A DNA stretch of 64,000 bases. It comes from Pomphorhynchus laevis. Its lineage: Eukaryota > Acanthocephala > Palaeacanthocephala > Echinorhynchida > Pomphorhynchidae. Within the stretch, counting starts at the first letter, position 1. Each line of letters starts with the position of its first letter. Below the pieces are notes generated by a model. It saw only the letters and a program-made list of their open reading frames with translations, did no database searches and was not told the origin of the DNA. Below are positions 56,001 to 64,000 of this stretch, piece by piece. The stretch spans positions 124,001-188,000 of the forward strand of contig WNNJ02000406.1 in the NCBI GenBank assembly GCA_012934845.2, read 5' to 3'. A program made the translations under genes and the position numbers.

Positions 56001-59000
56001 TATCGTGAAGAGAGGGGTTGAGCAGTCAACCGATCAATATCTTGTAGTTAGTAAGCTTCGATTGCAGAATAGGATGCTTGCATGCCTGCTAAACCCAAAC
56101 GTTGTGTGATGTCGCGCTATGGGCGTTTAGTAGATGTTTCTGAGAAAGAACTTTTTCTGGCTACATCCGGGAGAACTTCTCTCGACTGCCAGAAGAGGTG
56201 AAGAGCATTGGTCAGGAATGGGATATGTTCAGATCCTCGCATGCCAAAGCAACTGTGAAAAGTTGTGGCTCGAAGGCTTTATATGCTTGTCGCGGAGGAA
56301 ATACTTAAACGACACCAACATTTAGATTTCGTTCATCAGAAGAAACTGTATACAATTACCAAAAGGCAAAGAGAGCTTCAGCTCGAACAGTTACTGAAGA
56401 GAAAAACGCGGCTTGGGATAAGTTTGGAGATAACTTCTAACTTGATTATAGGTAAGTTTCGAAGATGTTCTGGATGATGATCAACAAACTTTGTTTTTGA
56501 AAGCAGAAAACTCATCAAACTGTCTATGACAAGAGAGAATCCATGCTGACTGACATTACAGAAATGCTTGTTTATTGGAAAGACCATAAGAGGAGTCTCC
56601 TTAAACAGGTAGATAGGTATTCTCTGGTAGAAATAGAGCCGTTAGAACCAACGAAAGAACTCATCTATTTGCAAGATGTCATTGCTGTCGTTAAAAATTT
56701 CGTAATGGCAAGTCTTCTGAAGTAGATGAGATTCGACCCGAAGCTTTAAAGGCTCTCGACGTTGTAGACATGAAGTGGCTAACACGGATCTTCAACGTTG
56801 CATTTAAGTTGGACAAGGATCCTAGTGAGTGGCGAACTGCGGTAGTCGTACCGATCTTTAAGAAAAATGACCGAGACATCACACTTCTTAGCCAAACTGG
56901 TAAGTTATTTGCCTGGAATCATAAGTTAACGGTACGGCAAATATTTGAAGGACAGTTATAAGAGGAACAATGCGGATTTCGTCTAGGTTGTGGAACTACG
57001 GATCAGCTCTTTACTCTATCAACTATTCTCGAACGGTTTTGAGAGTTCGCTTAATTGGTCCACGTGTGATTTGTAGATTTCAAAAGGCGTTCGAACGAGT
57101 TCCGCGAGAGAAGTTGCGGAAGGCACTAAGGGAGCATGGAGTACGACACTATCTTTTGGTATCTGTAGCTTCCCTGTTTGAACAAAGTATGAGCTGTGTT
57201 CGTGTATTAAGTAGGAAGTCTGAATCATTTCCAGTAGGCGTTGGGCTTCATCAAGGTTGTTGTTTGTTTCCACTTTTGTTCCTTGTTTACATGGACAAAA
57301 TTACGAGACTGAGCTGCTCTGTGGGGTGTCGGTATTTAGTTCGGTCCCATCAGGATACCATCTCTGTTTTTTTTGCAACGATGTTTTCTTGTTGGTTTCT
57401 TTTTTGATGAATTACAATGCTTACTAGATCGATTTACGATAGAATGCCAACTAGCAGGGAAATTAGTTAGTTCCTCCATGATTGTCTCTATGTGTCCGTC
57501 TCGGATTTAAGTATCAATGTCAATCCGAATTGTTGTAGAGGTTCGTACTGATGTGGATGACTTCAAGTATATTGGGGTATTGTTCTCGAGAGACGGCAGG
57601 AACATCAAGGAGATTGATAAGTAATCTGTTTATGTAACGCAGCAATGCGTTCTTTGTACAGATCTGTCGTGGTGAATCAGGAGTTTAGTTTTCGGATAAA
57701 ACTTTCGGTTTACCGCGCAATCTTCATTCCAATCTTAATTTATGGTCATGAGCTTTGATTCATGACTGAAAGAATAAGATCTCGGATACAGACGACAGAA
57801 AAGAGGTTCCTTTGCGGTGTGGCCGTTCTTAGCCTTAGAGAAAAGGTTAGGAATTCGGTCATCCGAGATTGACTCAGTATAAAGTCGTTGCTTCTACACA
57901 TCGAATAAAGTCAGTTAAGGTGGCTAGGACACATTCTGAAGATGTCTAGAAATCGTCTTCCTCGGATTATTTTCCAGCCCGGACTATCTGAAAGAGACAC
58001 CGAGGTAGACCTCTGTACCGATGGAGAGATTAAATCTCGAAACTGCTCGAAGTACGCTTCAGATTATCTCAAAGAGAACTCTGGTCTGTGGCCTAATATC
58101 GCAAAGTCTTGAGTAGTTTTGCTCGTTCACTGCCTCTACGACCCGACCTCCTGGACCAATTGTTGACAACAAAAATCTTATGTTACTTTTATTTTTTCTT
58201 TTAAAGAAATTATTGTTGTTGATTCAACTTTCCAAATTCGAATTTAGCAGCAAGAGCAATTAAACACTAAGTTATTTTTATATTTCGATAACTACTTAAA
58301 TCTGTTTCGTTTCATATAAATTAGAAATAATTGATGTTGTTGATCCATCATTCGAAATTTGAAATTTTGAAGCAAAATCAATAAAATTAATTTACTTTTA
58401 TATTGTGCTAGCTGCTGCTATTAGAATCATAAGAAACAAAACATTTGTTACTTATGATGATTCAAAATGTTGCTTTACTTATGATGCTTGCAGCAGCTAG
58501 CGAAATATTAAAATAAAATGGTGTTTTACTGGTCATGCTCTAAAATCCCGAAAAATATTTGTTTAAACCAACTTTTGATACTAAGACATTAATCGCCATA
58601 TGGTAGATCAAATAAACAATATTTTATTGCTATAAATAACAATATGTTTTATAAATTGGCAGGTCGGAACACATGTGTGCCAGTGCGAAACACAAGATCG
58701 ATTATATAATCGTCAGTATACAACGAGAACTATTTTCGGGCACACATGTAAGGACGCTGTATCAAATCCATGTTCGGAGAAAGATTTAGAACCGGAGCTT
58801 GCTCACCTTGCACAGCGCTCATTTCATCCACTTGTGGGTTCACGTCAATCGTTCGTCCAATGCATTCTAGATTCGTTTCTTGTTAGAAGATGTCCCTATG
58901 GCCAACAATGGAACCAACAGACATTATCATGTGTGTCATTATCAAATAATCATATCGATCAAAAAAAAGGTAATTTTTATAATTATAGTTTAAATCAATC

Positions 59001-62000
59001 AGATCAGCTCTCTGATTCTACGTATTTTATGCTTTTTGTAATTTTTTAATAATGATAAATAAAATAAACAGTGTCTAACATATATTACATATATCGAAGC
59101 ATTCTATAAAAGTAAGGCATTGTTAAAAATAAAATGATACAGTCTATTACTTGACAAGCAAATTTTCGGAAACATTGTTTACCATATCTAGAAGCATTTA
59201 TCGATTGTTTAAAGCAGGGTTTGTCAACCTTTTTTCATCGTGGCCCCCTTTTCATAAAGCTAGATAGCTATGGCCCCTCAAATTTCGTTTTTGCAAAAAC
59301 ATATTTTCACTTGTACAAATTATAAATAAAATTCAAATATGCAAATTAAGAGACTAACAAGAACAGAAAAATACCTATTTATCCAAAGCACATAATATCA
59401 AGTCAATGCGATCTCTGAAATTAGTTATTGACGCGAGTTTTTCCGTATCTGCAGTCATTGTTTACAGGATCATGCGTAGGTCTCCACGTCGCTTAATGTT
59501 GAGACAGTTTCGATATTTTGTCCAAAGTGACAAAAGCTTGCTAAATCCCGCTTCAACAATATAAGTAGTTGGGAATGGGAGCATGTACCTGTGTAGCTTC
59601 TATCGAAGAATGGGGTAATGTTCCATAATATCGTGGCATAATTAGACTCGTCGAACAAGCTTAGAAAATTTGTTTCGCATTGACACGTCATGCTGAATAT
59701 TGACCACCTCGTCCTGAACTTCAATTGTTTGTCATGATGTGGTATGCATTCATATGGATTCACGACCCAATATGGTATTTCCATGGCTTATAAGCCCACA
59801 AACCTTTTGTTTGTGTAATATGAGATTTGTCAAATATGATGTGTAAATGAGGATGTCATCATCGGTTATTATGTTTGATACGATATCAAGCGTGGGTAAA
59901 TTGACAAATATCTTTCGCGCCAAATTTTGCTTATGCAAAGTGAGTTTAGATATGAATGCGACGATAGTTTCCTTTGACGATATGAGATCGGCACATTTAC
60001 CCTGGAGTTTCTTAACAGAAATGTTGAGCTTTTCTAATATATCACTCATAAAGTAAATGTCCTTTTTGGCTTTACACAATTCACTTCCCAATTCGTGCTG
60101 TGCAAAGAATGATGTTATAGAATCCCAAAGTTCGACAACTCTGCGTAAATAATTCCCCCTTGAAAGCCACCGGACTTCGGTATGAAACAGTAATTGATTG
60201 TATGACTCTTCGTTGTCCTTACATAATTCCTTGAAAAGACGCTCACATAGTGCATTCGACTTTATGTGGTTGATCGTTTGTATTACCGTATTTATCGACT
60301 CATTTAGTCGCTCGTTCAGTTTTTTTGCTGCCAGATGATGTCGATGAATAATGCAGTGTATACATATAACCGAAGGTACAGCGCGTTTTATATGGGCGAT
60401 AAAACCGTTATGCCGTCCGATCATTTTCGGAGCTTCATCAGTCGAACATGCGACTATATTTGAGTGTGAGATATCAGTTTCGGATAAATAATCCCTCACG
60501 ATCTTGAAGAGCGTCTCGCCTTTACAATCGGTCGTAACTGATCTGCAAAAAGAAAATCTTCCAAACGGTCATTTTTATCAAGAAATCGTACACACGCCAT
60601 TAATATAGCTTGACTGCTCTGGAATATTGACTCATCAAGCTGGAGAGAAAATGGTCTAGTTACAAGTTTTGAACTAACTGCGCTTCCATATTCCCGCTGA
60701 TTTCATCAATTCTTCTAGTAATTATCGAAGTACTGAACGCTATAGACTTGAGAATCGAAGTGGGTCCAGATTAGTCATTCCTGCAATCACCTTATTAATC
60801 GCAAGAGTGATCACCTTTTCTCCAATTGAATGGGGCAATCCCGACTTGCCAATTATTTCCGCTATTTCGTAAGAAACAATCAACCCCGTATCGGTTTTAC
60901 GTTGAGCTGATAAAAATAATTTATCCGGAGTGCCGCGGGATAAAAATGCGTCGCGTTTTGCTTTGAAGTAATCTATGGTCTTCGTGGACTCCTCCGGATG
61001 TTTCATCTGTAAATGCTTCTTTAGTTTTGATGGACGTAGGCTTTCGTTCGATAAAGTGACGTGACATATCAGGCACATTGGATATGTTGCATTGACTGGA
61101 TATGGAATGAATTTAAATTCCAAATATTCTACAGAATATTGCCGACATTTTCTTTTTGTGCATTCCATTTCTTGTTATTTTCGTCTAAAAGTGTTTGAAT
61201 CAGTACAATTATAGACATATAAACAATAGTTGAGATATAGAACAGAACTTAAAATATAAAAGTTTTGTGTGTACAATCGATTTTGTGTGTACAAACACGA
61301 AATCTACTTGTGAACGGTCCTCGTTAATTTTTGTCATCTATTCTGTTTGAGTCATACTTCACAGCGGACCTACTTCAATTAGGTGTGCGCTCGTCGAAAA
61401 CTCCGTGGACCCCAGAAAACTCTGTGGCCCCTAACTCTTACAAAATTGTCTATAGCCCCCTAAACGTTTCAGGGCTCACCAAGGGGTCACATGGCTCTCG
61501 TTGACGAACCCTGATTTAAATCCTATGGATATTTAAACAGTGGTAAGTAACATATTGCTTACTATATGTTACATAATAATAAATATTATATATAATTACA
61601 TATATATTCGACTTTTGTATTGTCTATATATAAGGAAATACTTGGCCCCGACTATCTGGATACTTACTGTATTCGTTCAAATATAAGTTTTGAAGAATAA
61701 AACTGTTAATAAATTTAAAACAATATTATTTATATATTTACAAATATATATAATATGTAACATATAATATATAAAATAATATATTATATATGATATATGA
61801 TATATTTATTTAAATATATACCTATATTTATTATTTATATATTTCGGCCTAAGCCTTCGTCAGATAATTACAGATGCTTACTCATAAGACTTATATAGTA
61901 GAATCAGTGTGATTATATTTCATCTTTGTCAGTATGTAATTTTGTGAGCAAGCATGGATATAATTAAACATTTACAAACTCCATTTCTGTTGCAACTCGT

Positions 62001-63530
62001 TTTCTGCTCTAATTTTAGTGGTTAACCGCACAATGTGTTTGGTGTTATCCAACCCATAAATGCCACGTGTGATGTTAAATTACTTTTTATGTGCGAACAA
62101 TCTCAAAGAAAACGAGAATTTAGATCGTAATTGCAATAAATATTAGCTGATCACATCCATGTGGATGATTTTTGGATTTATTACTCAGCAGATATAAGTG
62201 TAAATAATTTCATTTAATTACTATCATCATGCCGTAATAATCAGTGAAATAATGTGTAATACATCATGCGTGATATACTGAGGATAATTTTAAGTGGTTT
62301 AGTGGAGGGAGAACCGAACCCATGATCCAAATGCTGGTTGTGAAGTTGAGCTATTTCATCTTGTTTTTCGTAACAAGTTGGAGATAACCTACACTATGTT
62401 TGAAGATGAAATGTCACGGATGGTCATTTAATGCCGTCAGGACATCTTTAGCAGGCATAAATCAATCGTCAATTATATGTGGCGATTATATTTTCTGCTC
62501 ACGCGTATGTAAACGTTGATATTTTTTCAATTTGTGAAATAACTTTGTACAATCTGAGATTCTTCCGTCGCTTGATAAATATATAAGATACAACTCACCA
62601 ATTAAGGTACTAATAAGATTTAAGATCCCGATGTAATAGATAGTAATGTGTCCATGATGTCATAAAATACGAGAAATATTCTTTGGGGATTCGATTTAAG
62701 AGAAAGAAGCTGAGCTATCTGTCGAGCACTAACTTATAGTAAGAAAATATGATGGCCAGGTCGATGCTAGGCATGTCTGGGTATATTTGATGCGGTATTA
62801 GTAGGTGGTCAACATATCACAGTTAGTTTACTTAAATGATTATGTAATTCACACTAATATTGTATGTAAGTCCTCGTTAAAAACTCAATATGTTAGACTA
62901 TTTTAGTCTGTACAATATAGAAATATTTATATTTGTATTGAATATTTTAAGTTATTTGGATATATAAAAATATAACTCATATCACATAAGCGTGATGTAC
63001 CTATAAATTTTGGCAAAAATTATTTGTTACGTCAACTGGTTTTCTTTGTTTGTCTTTAAGGTATATGTGCAAGGGAACCTTGCTTAAATGGTGGCACTTG
63101 TCGTTTGTTAGATACTAACAGCAGAGATTTAACTGATCAATTTGTATGTGATTGTGTTTTACCGTATAAAGGTCGTTTTTGCAATGAACGAATTGATATG
63201 TGCGATTTGAACAATCACACAACGTTTGTAGTTACAAATCAGAGGTCACATCCGCCTAATCGATGCGGTGACAAGTACATATGTTTGAACAGTGATACTT
63301 ATCCGTATTTCTCGTGCGTATGCGGTCAATCAATCGTTTCACAGCTGCCATGTTCAATATACAGTAATGAACCGGAAAATAGATGTTGTGCGAATGTAAG
63401 ACGTTACAGTTTACAAGAGAAAACTACTAATCGACTCTGGGTTGAATGCGATGAAGACGACGTGGGGTTTGTGAAGATATGCCAGAAAGGGCAAAAGTTT
63501 TCAGATAGTTTACAAATCTGCACTTCGTAA
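43900..63530 (+). CDS. Secreted EGF and chitin-binding-like protein (4 exons)
   Basis: Exons 43900-44080, 52686-52861, 58663-58969 and 63061-63530 give a 377-residue protein. Junction phases agree (1/1, 0/0, 1/1) and every intron is GT-AG. Domains in order: signal peptide (MLTYVLIVLVSLRFTVSNS), an acidic stretch with RRHKR (possible proprotein cleavage), EGF-like 1 (about 65-96), EGF-like 2 (about 103-147, split by intron 2), a CBM14/peritrophin-A-like unit (about 155-208, FVQC...RRCPYGQQWNQQTLSC), EGF-like 3 (about 224-262, CLNGGTC...CDC), a looser Cys-rich unit, and a second CBM14-like end (WVECDEDDVGFVKICQKGQ, QIC). It is probably extracellular, in cuticle, eggshell or gut lining. Introns of 8.6, 5.8 and 4.1 kb are filled with transposons. 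Further small exons could be missing in intron 1. AATAAA is at 63580. Confidence 0.75.
44081..45398. other. Intron 1, first part
   Basis: AT-rich. At 44583-44610 CTGACGATGACAATTGCTAT then CGAAATATT is a weak hammerhead-like core. 45150-45240 is an A/T-only low-complexity tract able to fold on itself. Confidence 0.45.
45416..45868 (+). pseudogene. PLE family A N-terminal segment of copy A5
   Basis: Matches 7800-7330 (minus) closely: KQLYYNNPVKRKPRSHGDK, INEQLEILKQLLSDNKLKDL, SCIIDSYCNTK. Its native start (MYPLGLND in A2) is replaced by the fused RT scrap. Confidence 0.65.
45975..47650 (+). pseudogene. PLE family A RT of copy A5, nearly intact
   Basis: METECNCKSLSFDKINEH, LIENCELRKLLSKGYKYRL, then the RT with YDFSTLYTNLDLVDIKEAL, a GVLMSGNSSPILADF version of motif B (A1 has GVPMGGNSSPIIAD) and FRYIDDICVFNS near 47180, ending SGKFLWMNNK at 47650. 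It is divided into two open parts by a small number of breaks. No GIY-YIG domain is present between the RT and the 3' UTR. Confidence 0.75.
47664..47795 (+). ncRNA. Structured PLE 3' block, copy A5
   Basis: Sequence and pairings are as in 3126-3270, with one or two base differences outside the stems. Confidence 0.6.
48076..48275. repeat. Foldback element with hammerhead-like arms
   Basis: Arms of about 80 bp (roughly 48076-48157 and 48193-48275) are inverted copies with about 85% identity. The centre contains AAAATTACAATTGTAATTTT, a perfect 20-bp palindrome. Each arm reads outward TGAAGATGCTAACAG, AGTTAGCGAAATATCAAATA. The stem GCTAAC/GTTAGC is perfect in the right arm, and the GAAA box follows it directly. 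The first core base and the spacing depart from a standard hammerhead. Confidence 0.7.
48276..50344. other. Intron 1, middle part
   Basis: No supported exon. 49609-49672 is the second copy of the dispersed repeat seen at 302-367. 48540-48790 is less AT-rich, with a short open frame that I do not trust as coding. Confidence 0.4.
50599..50735 (-). ncRNA. Structured PLE 3' block, copy A6
   Basis: Pairings are as in A1, except that the 5' half of the crossing stem reads GACCCC, which leaves one C that cannot pair. Confidence 0.5.
50751..52027 (-). pseudogene. PLE family A RT of copy A6, broken
   Basis: Three open parts in the order expected for the RT: KLYYDILMKEVNSNDLNVNP to PRFICSAFKCTLKP, then the palm up to SGNSSPIIADF, then YLDMNIKLTLTKTTINLYRK to the C-terminus. 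Its N-terminal domain is missing. Confidence 0.75.
52086..52685. other. Intron 1, last part
   Basis: AT-rich sequence ending in the polypyrimidine-like CTTTGTATAATTTAG acceptor at 52685. Nothing else is recognised. Confidence 0.5.
52686..52861 (+). CDS. EGF/CBM14 gene, exon 2
   Basis: Begins with two bases that complete a codon with exon 1 (giving Asp), encodes one whole EGF-like domain (FCQHNCLNGRCVHDS to VGYDGEMC) and the first half of a second (CGGHGMCINQ), and ends in phase 0 before GTTAGA. Confidence 0.75.
52862..54299. other. Intron 2, first part, with a PLE 3' end fragment
   Basis: 53110-53400 is a plus-strand PLE family A 3' terminus lacking the RT: half of the structured block (GGAGGCCGAAACCTAATAGC), then the terminal AT-rich part to GGACTCAGTTATCTGAT. 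53401-54299 holds no supported gene. Confidence 0.6.
54300..54660 (+). repeat. Degenerate ~125-bp monomers, left of the RTE-like LINE
   Basis: Units centred at about 54390-54480 and 54550-54650 share GATGTTGATC, AATTTGAAATTTTG, CAGAATCAATA and TTTATATTTCG with the units at 58200-58420. The TTTATATTTCGCTAAC end resembles the foldback element at 48.1 kb and repeat X. Confidence 0.55.
54675..54786. repeat. Two adjacent perfect inverted repeats
   Basis: TTGATTCATTAGTGGGCCG (54675-54693) has an exact reverse complement at 54712-54730 across an 18-base spacer. TTAATTGACTAA (54756-54767) has one at 54775-54786 across a 7-base spacer. They lie just before the RTE-like element. Confidence 0.75.
55582..55833 (+). 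pseudogene. RTE-like LINE endonuclease fragment
   Basis: NERLASLKLLIKEGKRITVV, CAYAPNISSEYPVFVENL and VISGYFNIHDC correspond to the APE core of RTE elements (SAYAP, GDFN). GDFN has become GYFN, which removes the catalytic Asp. Confidence 0.7.
56970..57407 (+). pseudogene. RTE-like LINE RT fragment
   Basis: A 145-codon open piece: FQKAFERVPREKLRKALREH, LFEQSMSCVRVLSRKSES, GVGLHQGCCLFPLLFLVYMD. The expected catalytic Asp before FQKAF and the YADD region are not in this frame. Confidence 0.7.
58190..58420 (+). repeat. ~125-bp tandem monomers, right of the RTE-like LINE
   Basis: Two units (about 58205-58330 and 58331-58420) share GTTGTTGATYCAWC, GAATTT, AGCARRAKCAATWAA, TTTATATTTCG and YATATAAATTAGAAATAA. 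Similar units lie on the other side of the LINE, so the element may have inserted into this small array. Confidence 0.6.
58408..58515. repeat. Second foldback unit with hammerhead-like end
   Basis: GCTAGCTGCTGC (about 58408) and GCAGCAGCTAGC (about 58493) are exact inverted copies. Inside them ATCATAAGAAACAAA faces TTTGTTACTTATGAT. The right arm continues into GCTAGCGAAATATTAAAATA, the same layout as 48193-48240. Confidence 0.6.
58663..58969 (+). CDS. EGF/CBM14 gene, exon 3
   Basis: Acceptor TTGGCAG at 58662 and phase 0 start. It completes EGF-like 2 (THVCQCETQDRLYNRQ ... GHTC) and encodes a CBM14-like unit (SFHPLVGSRQSFVQC, RRCPYGQQWNQQTLSC) with the spacing of a peritrophin-A motif. It ends one base into a codon before GTAATT. 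Confidence 0.8.
58970..59214. other. Intron 3, first part
   Basis: AT-rich; nothing recognised. It contains an ATCAGCTCTCTGATTCTACG echo of the PLE terminal signature near 59005. Confidence 0.4.
59215..61513 (-). mobile_element. hAT DNA transposon, broken, with both ends
   Basis: Terminal inverted repeats are CAGGGTTTGTCAAC at 59215 and its complement GTTGACGAACCCTG ending at 61513, with one difference. The flanking 8-mers are GTTTAAAG and ATTTAAAT, which share six central bases, as expected for a worn hAT target duplication. The transposase is on the minus strand in three out-of-register parts. The family resembles ZBED/SCAND3-type hAT elements. Confidence 0.85.
59440..61168 (-). pseudogene. 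hAT transposase with BED finger, frameshifted
   Basis: The ATG is at 61168. A BED-type zinc finger (MCLICHVTLSNESL ... KKHLQMKHPE) occupies about residues 30-60. The middle part (60499-59750) has the catalytic region VACSTDEAPKMIGRHNGF and CIHCIIHRHHLAAKKL, then WLSRGNYLRRVVELWDSI. The C-terminal hAT dimerisation end (FPTTYIVEAGFSKLL) lies at about 59570-59500 in another frame. At least two frame changes and a gap at 60500-60740 with stops make it inactive. Confidence 0.8.
61825..61870 (-). ncRNA. Hammerhead-like motif
   Basis: On the minus strand ATTAT then CTGACGA, one extra A, helix II GGC-TTAG-GCC, GAAA, a short A/T helix III and ATAAT that can close helix I. It has the same one-base insertion after the core as the motif at 6272-6307. 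Helix I is only A/T pairs, so activity is uncertain. Confidence 0.45.
62285..62360 (-). repeat. tRNA-like or SINE scrap
   Basis: The minus strand contains TAGCTCAACTT, an A-box-like motif, and ATGGGTTCGGTTC, a B-box-like motif. The distance between them is shorter than in a tRNA and no cloverleaf can be closed, so a tRNA-derived SINE remnant is more likely than a gene. Confidence 0.25.
63061..63530 (+). CDS. EGF/CBM14 gene, exon 4 and stop
   Basis: Two bases complete a Gly codon with exon 3. It encodes EGF-like 3 (CLNGGTCRLLDTNSRD to KGRFC), a Cys-rich unit (CGDKYICLNSDTYPYFSCVC) and a CBM14-like terminus (WVECDEDDVGFVKICQK, SLQICTS). Stop TAA is at 63528-63530. Confidence 0.85.
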
Positions 63531-63717
63531 AGTATTTTCAAGATTAGTAATTGTAGTAAGCCGATCGCACAAGTCGTTTAATAAAAAATAGACTGGAAGC
63601 AATTTTTTTGATTATTTCAAAGATATATTTTTAATGTTTTGGAACGTAGGCTGTGATGTTTTTCAATGTTTTTAGCTTTTGGATGTGCATAACAAGTAGA
63701 AGGAAACTTGAGTTTCC
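63531..63717. other. 3' flank of the EGF/CBM14 gene
   Basis: AATAAA at 63580 is the likely poly(A) signal. Nothing else is recognised before the PLE fragment. Confidence 0.5.
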
Positions 63718-64000
63718 TTATATATATTATAACAACTATAACGCATATCGAACAAAAATTCAACCATCAAGTAAATATAAATATTTGGATAAAATTGAAT
63801 TAATAAAATCCTTAAATATTTTGATAAATACAAATAATTTAAAAATCTATAATTAGACAAATAAAAGCTGTTATTATGGGATGTAATAGTTGCTCAATTA
63901 TAGCCGACTTATTTTTAAGTTTTATAAAATATTAATTTGTTCTTAACTGTTTAAAAAATAAATATAACCTATATAAAGATATAAAATATATCTTTGAATA
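63718..64000 (+). mobile_element. PLE family A fragment, runs off the window
   Basis: Matches the RT from YNNYNAYRTKIQPSSKYKYL through the GNSSPIIAD equivalent to the YMFRY region. It is diverged and broken, and both ends are undefined here. Confidence 0.65.

Larger units (their letters stand above)
54840..58170 (+). mobile_element. RTE/Rex3-like LINE (family D), heavily broken
   Basis: An APE endonuclease piece (55582-55833), RT pieces (56543-57407) and a C-terminal tail (57900-58150) lie in the expected order, with stops and frameshifts throughout. The motifs FEQSMSCVRVLSRKSESF, FPVGVGLHQGC and QLRWLGHIL-like, together with the RGRPLYRWRD-like tail, are typical of RTE-group elements of the Rex3 kind. 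The exact 5' end is uncertain. It lies in intron 2 of the EGF/CBM14 gene. Confidence 0.7.
61514..63060. other. Intron 3, last part
   Basis: 61540-61840 is AT-only-like satellite DNA (ATATAT and TATTTATA runs). A hammerhead-like motif lies at 61825-61870 and a tRNA-like or SINE scrap at 62290-62360. No exon is supported until the CTTTAAG acceptor at 63060. Confidence 0.45.

Noticed and set aside
1-64000. CRISPR arrays, operons, rRNA genes, integrases or LTR-type elements
   Set aside because: No regularly spaced repeats, no rRNA similarity, no integrase or paired LTRs recognised. All RT genes read as PLE or non-LTR types.

Overview
This is an AT-rich animal nuclear sequence. It has GT-AG spliceosomal introns of about 0.7 to 9 kb, AATAAA-type signals and no prokaryotic gene organisation. 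Two host genes can be modelled with matching splice phases: a small single-finger GATA transcription factor (16540-18649) and a secreted protein with EGF and chitin-binding-like (CBM14) domains (43900-63530). A chitin-binding secreted protein plus a compact one-finger GATA factor suggests an ecdysozoan, perhaps a nematode. That is inference, not proof. A decayed, intronless ubiquilin copy (about 11340-12829) and two unrecognised candidate exons (13608-13992 and 42770-43142) complete the host-like content.

Most of the window is retroelements. 1-8885: copies of a Penelope-like element (PLE family A) in tail-to-tail, head-to-tail and inverted arrangements. One minus-strand copy is split by a nested unit with ~670-bp inverted arms that carry GIY-YIG nuclease remains and a hammerhead ribozyme. 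8890-11335: a non-LTR-type RT element (family C) next to the ubiquilin relic. 13.6-19.4 kb: a possible membrane-protein exon, the GATA gene and PLE scraps. 19384-36862: five copies of one two-ORF LINE (family L), two minus (L1, L2) and three plus (L3-L5). They are joined directly head-to-tail on each side, meet head-to-head near 26.17 kb, and the whole cluster is bracketed by an inverted ~115-bp repeat (X). L3 has a full-length 792-codon ORF2. 37.3-42.5 kb: more PLE, with a second family C element inserted in a PLE 3' UTR. 43.9-63.5 kb: the EGF/CBM14 gene, whose introns hold PLE copies (45.4-48.0 kb plus, 50.3-52.1 kb minus), a foldback element, an RTE/Rex3-like LINE and a hAT DNA transposon. 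63.7 kb to the end: another PLE fragment.

The most interesting signals are RNA-level. There is one textbook hammerhead ribozyme (416-457, minus) and a second hammerhead-type motif (6272-6307, plus), with several decayed relatives at repeat edges. The 3' ends of the PLE family A copies carry a ~145-nt structured block in which two stems cross as a pseudoknot, and the copies show compensatory changes. The second main oddity is the LINE array flanked by the inverted X repeat. All family assignments come from motif reading only; no database search was run.
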